Shown: positions 35,115 to 45,580 of the stretch, one piece after another
How the letters are laid out: every line of letters starts with the position of its first letter
How positions within the stretch are numbered: the stretch's first letter is position 1
From: an uncultured Clostridia bacterium
Lineage (GTDB): Bacteria > Bacillota > Clostridia > Christensenellales > Borkfalkiaceae
DNA: 64,000 nt
Direction: 5' to 3'
Assembly (NCBI GenBank): GCA_904419075.1
Contig: CAJFQM010000007.1
Coordinates: 78,760-142,759 of the forward strand
Notes under the pieces: model-generated
Databases searched by the model: none
Seen by the model: only the letters and a program-made list of their open reading frames with translations
Told to the model about the DNA's origin: nothing
Position numbers and translations under genes: made by a program

Positions 35115-35310
35115 ACCGAAAAAGTATAAACGCATAAAATATATGATTGTTTTGAATATTTTTCCGTATTTTATAGATGATTTCTTGTGGAATGAATATT
35201 TAATGTATATTTTACGCCCAAAAGAAACAAACTTTTCAAATTAAAAATTATCTTCTACTTTGTTTCAATATAAATGTTTTTTCCCGCATAAATTTTTTTT
35301 CCCGCTATCG

Positions 35311-35964
35311 TCAGATATATTCACCAAATGTCCAATTCTTTTGTACATAGCGATATTTCTTTTCGGGACGGTCAATATTTAGATATGTACACACTGTTTT
35401 TGACCTCAAAATACTGCTTATAAGAAACGTATCGCCATTATAATAACAAGAAGACACTCCCAAATAAACAGCTTGAGCTATTGAGTGGTAATCTTGCATT
35501 TCATCTATTCCTTTTCTATCGTTACCTATAATCTTGCAGTTTCTCTTTTTGAAATGGAAAAACGAGCTTTCGCAAAGCAAATAGATATTTTTTTCGAGTG
35601 TATCAGGATGGATTTTTCCACCTTTTACATATGCCCAATTAGAGTCTTTCAATCGTGACATATCGAGAATCTCATCAAAAAATCCACAATAAAGCTGACA
35701 TATAATCCAATGGTCAGCAACCTCGGGGAGAATCTTCGATCTGTATGATATATGGTCTTGAATTTTTCTGATTATAACATACTTTCCGTCCATCGCCCTA
35801 AAGTAATCTTCGTCAAAACAACTCTCTTCCGGAAAATAATTTTTATCCTTAGTCTTTAACTGAAAAGCAACATAATCACCCACGTTAAAAACAGAGTTAC
35901 AATACCAATTTACTTTAATCTTCTTTTTGGCATATTGCAGTGACAGCAGCATTTCCTTAAACAC
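35311..35964 (-). CDS. Hypothetical island protein
   Basis: 217 residues if the GTG at 35964 is used; no ribosome site is visible, so the N-terminus may be lost. The protein is rich in aromatic residues and Lys ('KVNWYCNSVFNVGDYVAFQLK', 'YRSKILPEVADHWIICQLYCG', 'KKYRYVQKNWTFGEYI'). No family recognised. It is much more AT-rich than core genes and is the first gene inside the island beside the tRNA fragment. Confidence 0.55.
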   Translation of the reverse strand: MFKEMLLSLQYAKKKIKVNWYCNSVFNVGDYVAFQLKTKDKNYFPEESCFDEDYFRAMDGKYVIIRKIQDHISYRSKILPEVADHWIICQLYCGFFDEILDMSRLKDSNWAYVKGGKIHPDTLEKNIYLLCESSFFHFKKRNCKIIGNDRKGIDEMQDYHSIAQAVYLGVSSCYYNGDTFLISSILRSKTVCTYLNIDRPEKKYRYVQKNWTFGEYI

Positions 35965-36259
35965 TGCGAGAACTTTTTTCTTTTATCAAGCACTTTCTCG
36001 CTTTCGTCCGCCCCTATATTGAGGCCAAATACAGAGTCAACCATATTAATTTATCTGCCTTTCCAACATGGAAAACATAAACGCCGTACTGATTGCAGAC
36101 GGATTATCTCAATCCGACAAGACTTCGCAAGTTAAATCAAATCGCCATTTCACAAATGAAAGTCTTAAACGAAACGGAAAAGAGAAAATTATTAAAATAA
36201 TCCCCTTCCGAAATTTTTGCATGTTTGTTGTGGCGATTGTAGCATAATCCTCGCCGTTG

Positions 36260-37517
36260 TCAACGCAAAAAATTATTGCTGAAAATTATTACATATTCTA
36301 AATTTGAAAGCCGAGCCGATGAACAGCTCGGCTTTTTTCTTTGTTCCACTTTTTTTATTCTAACGCAATAATTTTTTTGTGATCGTTGACAACGGCATCC
36401 CCCATTTCCAATGAATTTCGTTTCATTCGTCTTATGCTCCTGCCGCCACCGCAAAGGCAATGCTACCCGTATCAGACGAGTTATTTCCTCAGAGTGTTTT
36501 CTTTTTAATTGTAACTCCTTTTTAGCAGAATTTATTGTCTTATCCGCAAGCTCGGAATTATGACGTATATATTCTTCACAGATCGCCTCTTCGTCGAGAA
36601 CGATCCGTCTCGCCATTTCCCGTATATCTTCAAGCACGATTTCTTCCAAAATACTCGCCGCGATATAATGCGAAAAGCAATATAACTTGCCGTACCGTAA
36701 ATGAAAACCGCAATTAAAATGATAGAACCGTTTCCCCGTATTGCGGCTGACTGTCGTACAAAGTTTCATCATTTCCCTCATCGTAACCGCTGTCCAAATA
36801 CCTACCGCATTCGGTTTCGGCTTTTATCCGGTTTGGCTATAAGCATAAACAGCAGGAGAACGGATCCCTTCCTTGTTCAAAACTTCCGCTATCTTCATCG
36901 AGCTTATCTCAAAAGCATACATTTCAAATATCCGTCTTACAATAGGCGCCGCCTCTTCATCAATGACGGGAGCGCGTTTCTTCTTATCCGTTCCGATTTT
37001 ATATCCGTAAGCTGCTTTCTTTGCAGGATAAATCCTTTCTTTGCAGGATAAATCCTTTCTTTCGCATTGCCTCTCTTCACGGCTCGTATCTTCTTGCTTG
37101 TATTTGCGGCGTGCCATTCGTTAAACACGTTCATGATCGGCATCATTTCCATCGTACCGTTGTCACGGTTTTTCGTATCTACGTTATCTTGTATAGCCAT
37201 GAACTATATACCAAACGCTGAAAAAACATAATCGATATATCGCCCGACTTCGATATAATTTCTGCCGAAACGCGACAAATCTTTTACGATAATCGTATTG
37301 ATCACGCCCATCTTTGCGTCGTCCAAAAGCCGCTGCACTTCGGGGCATTGAAAGGTTACACCCGAAACGCCGCCATCGATGTATTTCGTCGTGAATTTCG
37401 AAGTTATGTTCTTCCGCATACTTTCTGAGGAGCGTACGCTGATTATCGATGCATATCGATTCGCCCTGACGTTCGTGAAAGCCTGAGATATAATCCCGCT
37501 TAATTCTTCTGTTTCAT
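36260..37517 (-). pseudogene. Broken large serine recombinase of the TndX/TnpX type
   Basis: Pieces in three frames read from 37517: start 'MKQKN', then fragments equivalent to 'AGLYLRLSR' and 'IDNQRTLLRKYAEEHNFE' in shifted frames, 'KYIDGGVSGVTFQCPEVQRLLDD', 'NTIIVKDLSRFGRNYIEVGRYIDYVF' (resolvase core), 'AIQDNVDTKNRDNGTMEMMPIMNVFNEW', 'PVIDEEAAPIVRRIFEMYAFE' (recombinase domain), and 'GKLYCFSHYIAASILEEIVLEDI' near the zinc/coiled-coil C-terminus. Such enzymes excise and integrate clostridial mobilisable transposons. Several frameshifts, one caused by a 20-bp duplication, destroy it. Confidence 0.88.
37016..37055. repeat. 20-bp tandem duplication in the recombinase pseudogene
   Basis: Two adjacent copies of TTTCTTTGCAGGATAAATCC. 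Since 20 is not a multiple of three, it shifts the reading frame. Confidence 0.9.
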
Positions 37518-37651
37518 ACGTTTACCTCGCTGCTTTGCAGACTTGATTTACGGCAAGAGTTTCCATTGTTTCTTCGAAATCCTTGCCTCCTTTGAAATAT
37601 CTGCGGACGAAATAAGCCTTTCCGCCCACGGTTTTCCGAAGGCAATGCACT

Positions 37652-38272
37652 TCACCCTTGACGAAAAGGGCGTCTCCGTTTACACTCTCCGCCCGAAACG
37701 CTCATTGAAAAAACCGTGCCGGATACTCTTTTCCCGTCGGTGCCGCTTAGTGCCGTAATCCTCGCGTTCTTCCAACTTACCTGGCATTGCGCCTTCGGGT
37801 ATGTAATTGAGCGCGTGGAAATGTAACCGTTCTCCCAACTCTCCGCGGTCCCATGCGCCCATATACCGCCAGTCACGCCGTGATGAGAGGTGATAGAGCG
37901 TGTTCATCAACGATGAGCGGAAAGTTTCTTCCGTATGCTTTCGGGATTCGAACGTGTAAGCGCAAAAGAAATTCCATCGGTTGGTATACCCGCGCCGTAT
38001 TAACCGCTTGTAACGCTCCCAGCGGTTTCGGCTTAAACTGTTAAAATGTTCTTACACAAACTGTTCCGCCTCATCCTCGTCATTGAACATGGGCGTAAAC
38101 TCCTGCAACGATTTGGCTTTACGGCTTTTTCAAAGCGTTCCTCAAACTGCTGCAATTCCTCGCTCTTTTCGCGCTCTTGCCGCCGCCGTTTCTTCCTGTA
38201 AGGGCGTTCGGTATGAGGTATCGCTATCCAGTGGCTGCCGTCATAGTAAATCTTTGCCTCGAGAAGGTTCAT
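37652..38272 (-). pseudogene. Broken element protein ('GSHxIAIPHT' replication-type), copy 1
   Basis: From 38272: 'AKIYYDGSHWIAIPHTERPY' start, basic linker, then a frameshift near 38095 into 'SLQEFTPMFNDEDEAEQFV', a TAA stop near 38043, 'NRWNFFCAYTFESRKHTEETF', and finally 'WRYMGAWDRGELGERLHFHALNYIPEGAMPG' and 'GFFNERFGR'. The last part resembles the rolling-circle replication-like proteins of clostridial mobile elements, with 'LHFHALNYIPEG' holding the HxH metal motif. A second, differently broken copy lies at 48634-49196. Confidence 0.7.
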
Positions 38273-38942
38273 CTTTCATCTCCCCGCTTTAGTAGCGCCG
38301 TGCAAACCGCCGTCTGCTCATACTTCGGCAAAGGGAATACCTTGCCGTGCCGCTCGCCGTTATCTGAACGGTCTTCGTCTTTTTTTCCTGCAAATTCTTG
38401 TTCTCCGAAAAAAAATTTGCGCGAAAAAAAAGGCATAGCACAAAAGAGAGAAATCACTGTCAGTTAGTTTCTTTCTTTTATGTTATGCCCTTGAAGATAA
38501 CGACCCCGCCCGACTCTTCCGCTCGGGGTAACGGCGCGGTAATTCTCAGCCTGCTACAATCTCAATGGTATCGCTTCACGGCTTCTCTATTCTTTTCTTT
38601 CAAATCATAAATCGGCGCTCTTATTCAGTTGTACCAAACCCTTTTCAGGTGCATGTGCCTATTATATGCCCTCTCAAAGGAATCGTCAAACGTATGTTCA
38701 TATATTTTTAGAAAAAGCAGAAATTTATTCGAGGTTATCCACAATACCGAAGGGAAAAAGCGGAACAGCAAATAAAAACATACGTAGCTTTACAATGAAC
38801 GCCCGTCCGACACGTATTTTTTTCGAATACCGCCCGTTTGGAAACGGCGGTTTGAGTTATCGTTTGAGCGGTTGCGTTTCGGCCTGTTTTTAGGCGTGAG
38901 CTTGTCTGCCACTTACTATTTTCGTCCCGTTTTTTGCATAGC
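38273..38942. other. Gene-free stretch of the island
   Basis: I see no recognisable protein, RNA gene or transposon end here. Short open frames on both strands are composition effects. Confidence 0.5.
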
Positions 38943-38968
38943 AAAACCGCCCCTTTCGGAGCGGCTTT
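38943..38968 (-). terminator. Terminator of the BspA-type gene
   Basis: AAAGCCGCTCC / GGGGCGGTTTT on the minus strand, 18 bases after the stop. Confidence 0.7.
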
Positions 38969-38985
38969 GAAAGATATTGGTTATA

Positions 38986-41900
38986 TTAAACTGTTTCTTT
39001 TGTCCATATTATAGGTGTTACTCCGTCCACGTCATAGTGCCAATAATTGCCATCCGGAACTGTTATTTCTCCTGTAAAGGGGTTATCCTCACTATACCAA
39101 AAAGTTTCATATTCAGAAATATTTCCGCCCGGGCGTTCTATATCCCACCATTCATCCGGCCCTGCACAATAATAGACTTTAGTGGGAGTTTCTTTTAAAG
39201 GAAACGCATTCGTCCCAATATATGTTACGCTATTTGGAACAATTAATGTTACAGTTTCACTTTGAGAAAAAGCATAATCTTCAATTTTTTTGACTTGGTA
39301 GACAACATTTTCGAAAATAATTTGATCCTTTATAATTATGTCTCCTCTAGCCAATCCTTGGTGAGGTAATACAGCTTCCCCGTCTTTAAGCTTATAACGC
39401 ACATCATCCTGTACAATGTATATGTATCCGTCATTTGCCACGCCGTATTGTCCGAAACCGGTTCCCCATACCACAGGACAACCTGAATCGGTCGATGAAT
39501 TTTTATTCCAAAGCTCATCCCAACCGGCGGGTTTTTCCCCGATTTCACAACGAATTGTGAGTGCATCGCAAACAGAAAATGCTCGGCTGCCAATGTATTC
39601 TACATTTTTAGGTATATAAATATCGGTCATATATCTACAACCACTAAATGCACTAGAGCCTATGCTCTTAACGTTGATGTCTAAGATAATCGGCATGCCG
39701 TTTGCACACAATCTAAAACAATTCGCAAATGCACTGTCTCCTATAATTTGCAAGGCAGATGATAAATCTGCATAATGGAGTGTTTCACACCCAAAGAATG
39801 CATAATTTCCTATGTCCATAACAGAATCAGGGAGATAAATTGTTGTTAGAGAAATACAACCATAAAAAGTACTATCGGCAATCGTAGTCAATCCTTCCGG
39901 AAGTTCTGCAGCTATAAGCGAGGCACAATCATAAAATGCGCTTTCTCCAATACTTTTTACTGAATCGGAAATTGTGATCTTTGTAATTAGATCGCAACCA
40001 CAGAATGCATAATCAGTAATTTTTGTAACTTTATCTGAAATATGAATTTCACCTTCAATTTCTTTCCCGTTTATATAAAGAACTCTATCCCCTTCTTGTT
40101 CCCCGTAGGGTACAGGTCCCATCAGAGATTTCAAGCCTTCGATTATACACCAATCGTCAACGGTCCCGAGATAATTAATAACGAAACCGCCGCAATCAGA
40201 AAAAGCACTCGCTCCGATATTTTTAATATTCTTACCAAATGAAATTTCTTCTAATGCAACACATTCGTAAAAACAACTTTCCGGGATAATGTCTAAAAAA
40301 CAATCTACAGAGAAGCTAACTTTTTTTAAAGAAGAACAACGGCTGAAAACATTTTGTCCCATTTCGCGCACTGTATAAGGGATAGTAATATTTTCTATCT
40401 TACTACATATTGAGAAAGCACCTCTACCAATAGAAGTCAAGCCTTCCTGCAAACTGATAGTATGTAAGGCAGTGCATTCGCTAAAGGCGGAATCACCAAT
40501 CGTTTTGATATTTCTGGTGAGATACACTCTTTCCAGCGAAGTGCAACCATTAAACGAATAATCTCCTAATGACGTAACCTTAGAAGGAATCTTAATTTCT
40601 TGCAACGCAATGCAATTATTAAAAGCAAAACTTCCTATTTCCCCGGAAATACCGGTTCCGAAATTAACTGTCTCAAGGGCAATGCAGTCTTTGAACATTG
40701 AGCTATAAATCTGCGTAATCCCGTTGCCCAGTGTAACTTCGCGTAAAACAGCATTATTTCCCAGCCCGGAAACCGACTCTATTCCATTACCAATCACTAC
40801 TGTTTCCAGCGATGAGCATCCGCTAAACATTAAGGTATTGTTACATGTCGCACTATCAGGGATAACTATATTCTTAATTGACGGGCAATTTGTCAGAGCA
40901 TATCCGGAAATATTTCCAATTCCATCTTCCAAAATAAGCTCTGTAAGCGAATCGCAACCAGAAAAGGCATAATCTCCAATCATCTGTACGCTTGCGGGTA
41001 CCGTAATGTTTTCTATAGCAGAACAATATTCAAATGCGTTTTGGCCGATCTCTATCAGTCCTTCAGGCAAAATAACTTCTGCAAGCTTTTTATATCCGCT
41101 AAACGCATATGCACCGATTGTACGTACGCCTGCGGGAATGGTGAGCGAGGTAACTTCTTGACCGTTTAAATACAGTGTTGCCCCCGTGCAGAGCGGATTT
41201 CCGTTTTCACCGAAATTTGTCATACACCATGCAGACATATCGCTTATATGCACTTCTTTCAAATTTATACACCCTCGGAAAGCAGCCGCACCGACAAATT
41301 TTAACGAAGAGGGAAGTGTAATCTTTATAAGTGAACGATTATCCGAAAAAGTCCTTTCTTCGATTTGTTCTCCGCTTGTGATTGTAAGCTCTTTCAATTC
41401 AAGATTGGCAACGCTTTTTGCCGCAATAGCGGGGACAGAAGCCTCAGATAAATTGACACAGCCACTGAATATATTGGATCCAACTTCTTTTATACTATCC
41501 GGAATGGTGATATCCTCCAATGAAACACATTTTTCAAATGCAAGGGCACCAATACGAGTTACACTGTCAGGTATTGATATATTACAAAGATTTGAACAAT
41601 CGCTGAATGCCCGTTCCGCTATTTCCGTAACCAGTAATCCGTTATATTCAGCAGGAATGATAACATTCACGGGGTCGAATCCTTCTCCTGCTTTCACAGA
41701 GTAACCGTTCCCGGTTGATAAAAATTCAAGTCCGTATGTATATCCGAGCTCAAAACCGCAAACAGAACAAAAACTTTCGGGTTCGTTATTCCAAATGTGG
41801 GATTCCTGACCTTGTTTTGCTTTACATACGGTACATTCCCGCCAATGCGAATATTCGTCTGTAAAGTAAATATCAGAAAAATTGTGTTCTTTTAAAGGAA

Positions 41901-43068
41901 GATACAACGAACTTTGGTCCAATTCCTGGATTCCTTCCGCGTCGGAAAAGGTATTAAAACATGCTGAACACTGCCAGTATTCTATATTGCCAGGTACGGC
42001 ACATGTTGATTCCTGCGCATCATAATGCGTAAGGTTATGTCCTGGTGCAGGAACAATTGTATCTTCTTTTGATACAGGAACTTGCGCCGTACTATCCGCA
42101 AAAATGCCGCCACACCGGGAACAAGTCCAATACTCTATATTGCCGTTTTGCGTACACGTTGCATTTCGGTCAGCAATATATTGCGTATCATGTCCTTGTG
42201 CGGGGACATATAAATCATCGGAAGAAGAGATTTCAGTATCTCCGTTTCCGTCCCAATAATTATTATTACACCGTATACAATGGTAATGCCCGACTACGCC
42301 CTCTTGTGTACAGGTTGCTGTTTTTTCAAGCCATTCCATATCGTGACCTAAAGCAACCGTATCTGCCGTATTTATAGCAGTCACGCATTCAGCATCTGAA
42401 AACATGGCATAGCAATTTTTGCACTGCCAGTATTCTATATTTCCTCCCTCAGTACAGGTTGCCTGTACAGCTGCGTAATGCTCTAATTCATGATGTCCGT
42501 CAAGTATTACTGAATTTTTATCGGCAATTTCTTTTATGCACGCTTCATCTTCAAAATACAAGCCACACGTGTCGCATTCCCAGTATTCAATATTACCGTC
42601 CTCTGTGCAAGAGGCGGATTTTGCAGCAATATACTTAGGATTGTGATGGGCAGCAATCCTAACAGTTGCCTTATCAGATATTTCTAAGGAACCAGCCTCA
42701 TCAGCAAAATATTTACCGCACGCTTCGCATTCCCAATACTCTTTATTGCCGTCTTCTGTACAACTTTCGATTTTCGGGGCATGATATACGAGTTTATGCG
42801 TCGCGGGTATCAGAAAATAACTTTCTTTCAATATTTCTTTGTTACCTTCGGCATCTGAAAATAATTTGCCGCATTTCGAACATGTCCAGTATTCAATGTT
42901 ACCATCTTCCGTGCAAGTAGGCTCGTTAGCTTCGTGATACACTAATACATGTTCATGCTCCGAATTTTTATCACCCTTGGGATTATTGCTGTCACAAGCG
43001 GCAAGTCCTATTGCACAAAATATTGCCGCTATCATAATAAATATGCAAATTAAATATTTGCGTTTCAC
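38986..43068 (-). CDS. BspA-type leucine-rich-repeat lipoprotein with seven Cys modules
   Basis: 1360 residues from a GTG at 43068 with AGGAGG six bases upstream. Lipobox 'IGLAAC' (Cys about residue 24). Residues 35-400 hold seven modules of about 50 residues built on 'CTEDGNIEYWxCxxCGKxFxD', then a variant with 'HWRECTVCKAKQ' and 'CSVCG'. Residues about 450-1260 are LRR_5 (BspA) repeats of the type 'TIGDSAFSECTALHTISLQEGL' in a long solenoid. No LPXTG, so it is anchored by lipid. BspA-like repeats mediate adhesion to host or other cells. The gene is AT-rich compared with the core and is intact, unlike its broken neighbour. Confidence 0.9.
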   Translation of the reverse strand: MKRKYLICIFIMIAAIFCAIGLAACDSNNPKGDKNSEHEHVLVYHEANEPTCTEDGNIEYWTCSKCGKLFSDAEGNKEILKESYFLIPATHKLVYHAPKIESCTEDGNKEYWECEACGKYFADEAGSLEISDKATVRIAAHHNPKYIAAKSASCTEDGNIEYWECDTCGLYFEDEACIKEIADKNSVILDGHHELEHYAAVQATCTEGGNIEYWQCKNCYAMFSDAECVTAINTADTVALGHDMEWLEKTATCTQEGVVGHYHCIRCNNNYWDGNGDTEISSSDDLYVPAQGHDTQYIADRNATCTQNGNIEYWTCSRCGGIFADSTAQVPVSKEDTIVPAPGHNLTHYDAQESTCAVPGNIEYWQCSACFNTFSDAEGIQELDQSSLYLPLKEHNFSDIYFTDEYSHWRECTVCKAKQGQESHIWNNEPESFCSVCGFELGYTYGLEFLSTGNGYSVKAGEGFDPVNVIIPAEYNGLLVTEIAERAFSDCSNLCNISIPDSVTRIGALAFEKCVSLEDITIPDSIKEVGSNIFSGCVNLSEASVPAIAAKSVANLELKELTITSGEQIEERTFSDNRSLIKITLPSSLKFVGAAAFRGCINLKEVHISDMSAWCMTNFGENGNPLCTGATLYLNGQEVTSLTIPAGVRTIGAYAFSGYKKLAEVILPEGLIEIGQNAFEYCSAIENITVPASVQMIGDYAFSGCDSLTELILEDGIGNISGYALTNCPSIKNIVIPDSATCNNTLMFSGCSSLETVVIGNGIESVSGLGNNAVLREVTLGNGITQIYSSMFKDCIALETVNFGTGISGEIGSFAFNNCIALQEIKIPSKVTSLGDYSFNGCTSLERVYLTRNIKTIGDSAFSECTALHTISLQEGLTSIGRGAFSICSKIENITIPYTVREMGQNVFSRCSSLKKVSFSVDCFLDIIPESCFYECVALEEISFGKNIKNIGASAFSDCGGFVINYLGTVDDWCIIEGLKSLMGPVPYGEQEGDRVLYINGKEIEGEIHISDKVTKITDYAFCGCDLITKITISDSVKSIGESAFYDCASLIAAELPEGLTTIADSTFYGCISLTTIYLPDSVMDIGNYAFFGCETLHYADLSSALQIIGDSAFANCFRLCANGMPIILDINVKSIGSSAFSGCRYMTDIYIPKNVEYIGSRAFSVCDALTIRCEIGEKPAGWDELWNKNSSTDSGCPVVWGTGFGQYGVANDGYIYIVQDDVRYKLKDGEAVLPHQGLARGDIIIKDQIIFENVVYQVKKIEDYAFSQSETVTLIVPNSVTYIGTNAFPLKETPTKVYYCAGPDEWWDIERPGGNISEYETFWYSEDNPFTGEITVPDGNYWHYDVDGVTPIIWTKETV

Positions 43069-43111
43069 TGAAAATCCTCCTGACACATATTATTAAATAT
43101 TTTCATGTGTT

Positions 43112-44393
43112 TTATTTTTTGTCCTGCGTTCTCTGTATGCTGCCGTCCGTACAAACGATCGCATCATAGACCGCTCCGTTCCGCCACGTTTGCGCCCCGT
43201 TGACTTTAGTTCCGCCGACCTCTTTCCATTGTCCCATCGTCCCGCGGAAAGTTACGGAAGTAAGACCGGAACACCCCGTGAAATAATCATATTCGACAGT
43301 GGTTATTCTGTCATTAAAAGTAATTGACTCAAGCCATTGCACAATAATAGAACGCAAAGTATTCCATTTGGTACACGGTATCCGGAATAATAAAATCTCC
43401 CGTCCGTCCTGTGGGAACTCGTAAAAGTTTCAAGCCCGTTTTATCGTAAAGCACTCCATCGACAAATAGGATTTGTTTTCGGCAGAAACATGGATGGCGG
43501 TGATGTCGGGACTGCTTTTGTTATAGACTTCGATCAAGTGCGTAGCGCCGTCAAAAGCATCGCTTTCAATCAAAGCAACATTCTCGGGAACGGTAAAAGT
43601 AATCAGCCCCGAACAATTCTCGAAAACACGCACTCCAATCGTCTCGATAGTATCGGGAAGCGTAATGGAAGTAAGAAGCACCCAACCGCTGAATGCCATC
43701 GAATCAATTGCTGTCAGACTGTCGGGGAATACGACCGAAACAAGTTTCTTACATTCCATGAACACCGCTTGCGAAATCGAAGTAAAGCCTTTCGGGATTA
43801 CGACAGAGGTGATACTCATGTTTTGGCGGAAAGCTTCTTCGAATCCTTTGACGGGCAGAGTTTCACCCTCAAACTGCGCATGGGCGGGGATTATAAGGTC
43901 TGTATCCGTTGCCGTTCCGATAGACGCAACGATAAGTTTTGCGTTCTCACCGTTTCCCGACTTTGTGTATTCCAACCTCTCGGTATATTACATTTCATAG
44001 CCGCATACTTTGCAAATATTTTGTTCGTTTCATTGGTGCTTGCCTTATTCAGAAACAAGGTCGTGTCCGCAAGTTTCCGCATGCCGGTGCTCGGTTTCGT
44101 CTTTTCTCTGCCGCAGACTGTACAAACATATTTTATTGATCCCGTCGTTCCACAGCCAGAAGGTGTAATCACCGTACCGCTATCTCATTCGGGCTACTCT
44201 TTTAGGGTATTGGCGGTACAGCCAGTGCATCTGTGCCAGTGGTTTTCCTCATCGCTCGTCCATTCCGTCGAAAAAGCGTGCTCATGCTTTTCTTCAGGAT
44301 TAGGACTCAGAGTTGTTGACGTACACGCTGTAAAACTGAATACACCCGTGAAAACCATTATTATGGCTAACATCGACAAAAGTATTTTTTCAT
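43112..44393 (-). pseudogene. Second BspA-type lipoprotein, broken
   Basis: From the ATG at 44393 (AGGAGAG upstream): 'MKK' then a frameshift into 'ILLSMLAIIMVFTGVFSFTAC' (signal with lipobox), 'HEHAFSTEWTSDEENHWHRCTGC', a stop near 44194, 'CGTTGSIKYVCTVCGREK', another shift, then LRR_5 repeats 'FMECKKLVSVVFPDSLTAIDS' and 'TLPDTIETIGVRVFENCSG', a stop near 43430, and a last repeat with 'YFTGCSGLTSVTFRGT' to 43112. At least four lesions. It lies 43 bases upstream of the intact BspA-type gene and is its likely paralogue. Confidence 0.85.
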
Positions 44394-44482
44394 CTTGCTC
44401 TCCTGTAAATTTTATAGAGCAGGGCATAATTAAAGGGCGCATCCAATCGAAAACACGCCCTGCACCTGTATCTCCGATTGTT

Positions 44483-44565
44483 GGCACAAAACTTCCCTTA
44501 TAACGAAAATAGAAATACGAAATGTCTATTCGTACCCGTTATAAGGTATTATGAAGTTTTGTGCC
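44483..44565. repeat. Large interrupted inverted repeat
   Basis: Outer arms GGCACAAAACTTC / GAAGTTTTGTGCC (perfect 13 bp) and inner arms CTTATAACG / CGTTATAAG, about 83 bases in all, between the broken BspA gene and the IS element. Confidence 0.7.
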
Positions 44566-44635
44566 GATTACAGTATACCATAGGCGGGCAAATTTTGCAA
44601 GAACAGCGCGGGTATTTGCTATAAAAAATAAATAT

Positions 44636-45330
44636 CCACCCGCATAGCGGGCGGTATTTTATTTTCGGCTATAAGCCTAATCAGTACCGACAGCGCACAA
44701 GTACGCCGAAGAATTGACCTGCCAGTCATGCATTTGTTACTTGCTGCCCTTAAAAGGATCGTTAGGGTCGAACACGCTTAATTAATCTGCTTCTTTATCT
44801 TGCTTAATTGGTTTGCTATATACTCTTTTATTGCAGAGGTACTTTTTCCTACCGTATCTACATAGTATCCTTTACACCAAAATTCGCGATTACGGTATGC
44901 AAACTTCATATTTCCCCACTTTTGGTATATCATTAGGCTACTCTTGCCTTTCAAATATCCCGTAAATCCCGCAACGCTCATTTTGGGCGGGATACTTACC
45001 AACATATGTATATGATCAGGGCATATCTCGCCTTCTATTACTTCTTCTCCTTTCCATTGGCATAACGTTCGCAAAATTTCACGTGTTTCTATCCGCTTCT
45101 CTTCATAAAATACTTTCCGCCTGTACTTCGGTGCGAACACGATTTGATACTTGCAATTCCATTTCGTATGTACTATAATGTTTGTGGTGTTATTTTGCTC
45201 CGGCATTATAATTATCCTCCGTTCGATTTTATTTCTGCAACCAGCAGGTCGCAGAAATAAAATCAAACGGAGTTTTTTGTCTATTCATCGGTTAACCTTT
45301 TTTCAACCACGCGACTATCGCGTGGTTTTC
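44636..45330 (-). mobile_element. IS200-type insertion sequence (approximate ends)
   Basis: A Y1-transposase gene flanked by subterminal hairpins rather than inverted repeats: CCACCCGC/GCGGGCGG at 44636-44654 on the right, and at the left a long stem 45219-45270 plus CCACGCG/CGCGTGG at about 45306-45326. Exact ends cannot be fixed because IS200 elements make no target duplication. Confidence 0.7.
44778..45203 (-). CDS. tnpA: IS200-type Y1 HUH transposase
   Basis: 141 residues from the ATG at 45203 (GGAGG upstream). 'YQIVFAPKYRRKVFY' start, HUH motif 'HIHMLVSIPPKMSV' (about 63-76), and the catalytic Tyr in 'FWCKGYYVDTVGKST' (about 110-124) are all present, so the enzyme looks intact. It moves as single-stranded DNA. 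A stable stem-loop in the mRNA leader (45219-45270) ends against the ribosome site; in IS200 such a structure limits transposase synthesis. No TnpB gene accompanies it. Confidence 0.92.
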   Translation of the reverse strand, partial: PEQNNTTNIIVHTKWNCKYQIVFAPKYRRKVFYEEKRIETREILRTLCQWKGEEVIEGEICPDHIHMLVSIPPKMSVAGFTGYLKGKSSLMIYQKWGNMKFAYRNREFWCKGYYVDTVGKSTSAIKEYIANQLSKIKKQIN

Positions 45331-45390
45331 GTTTACAAAGAGCCGCTCAGAAAAAGCAAAATTCGGAGGAGTTTTCTGCTCTAGAATGCA

Positions 45391-45580
45391 ACTGCCTCCT
45401 TGTTTTTGAGTATTCCAACACCAAATAGAGCCCCAAATATAAGTCTATACTCAAAAAATAGTCGATTTACGCCCTTGTACTCCCCACCCGCTATCGCAAA
45501 GATTCGCGGAATTCATCATTCGCTTAGTTGTATTATTTACTGAAAATCAGTAAATAACAGATATTATAGAAAATATTTTA
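45391..45580. other. Short gene-free gap after the IS element
   Basis: Contains TTATTTACTG/CAGTAAATAA (about 45533-45557), a probable terminator for the MFS gene. Nothing else recognised. Confidence 0.5.

Larger units (their letters stand above)
34947..35310. other. Gene-free stretch at the island edge
   Basis: Contains a weak hairpin (CTGAAC/GTTCAG, 34973-34993), a terminator (35044-35075) and the tRNA-Arg 3' fragment (35078-35114). The remaining 200 bases are AT-rich without a gene. Confidence 0.6.

Noticed and set aside
37016..37055. CRISPR-like direct repeat
   Set aside because: Only two adjacent copies with no spacer; it is a tandem duplication inside a gene. No CRISPR array is visible in the window.
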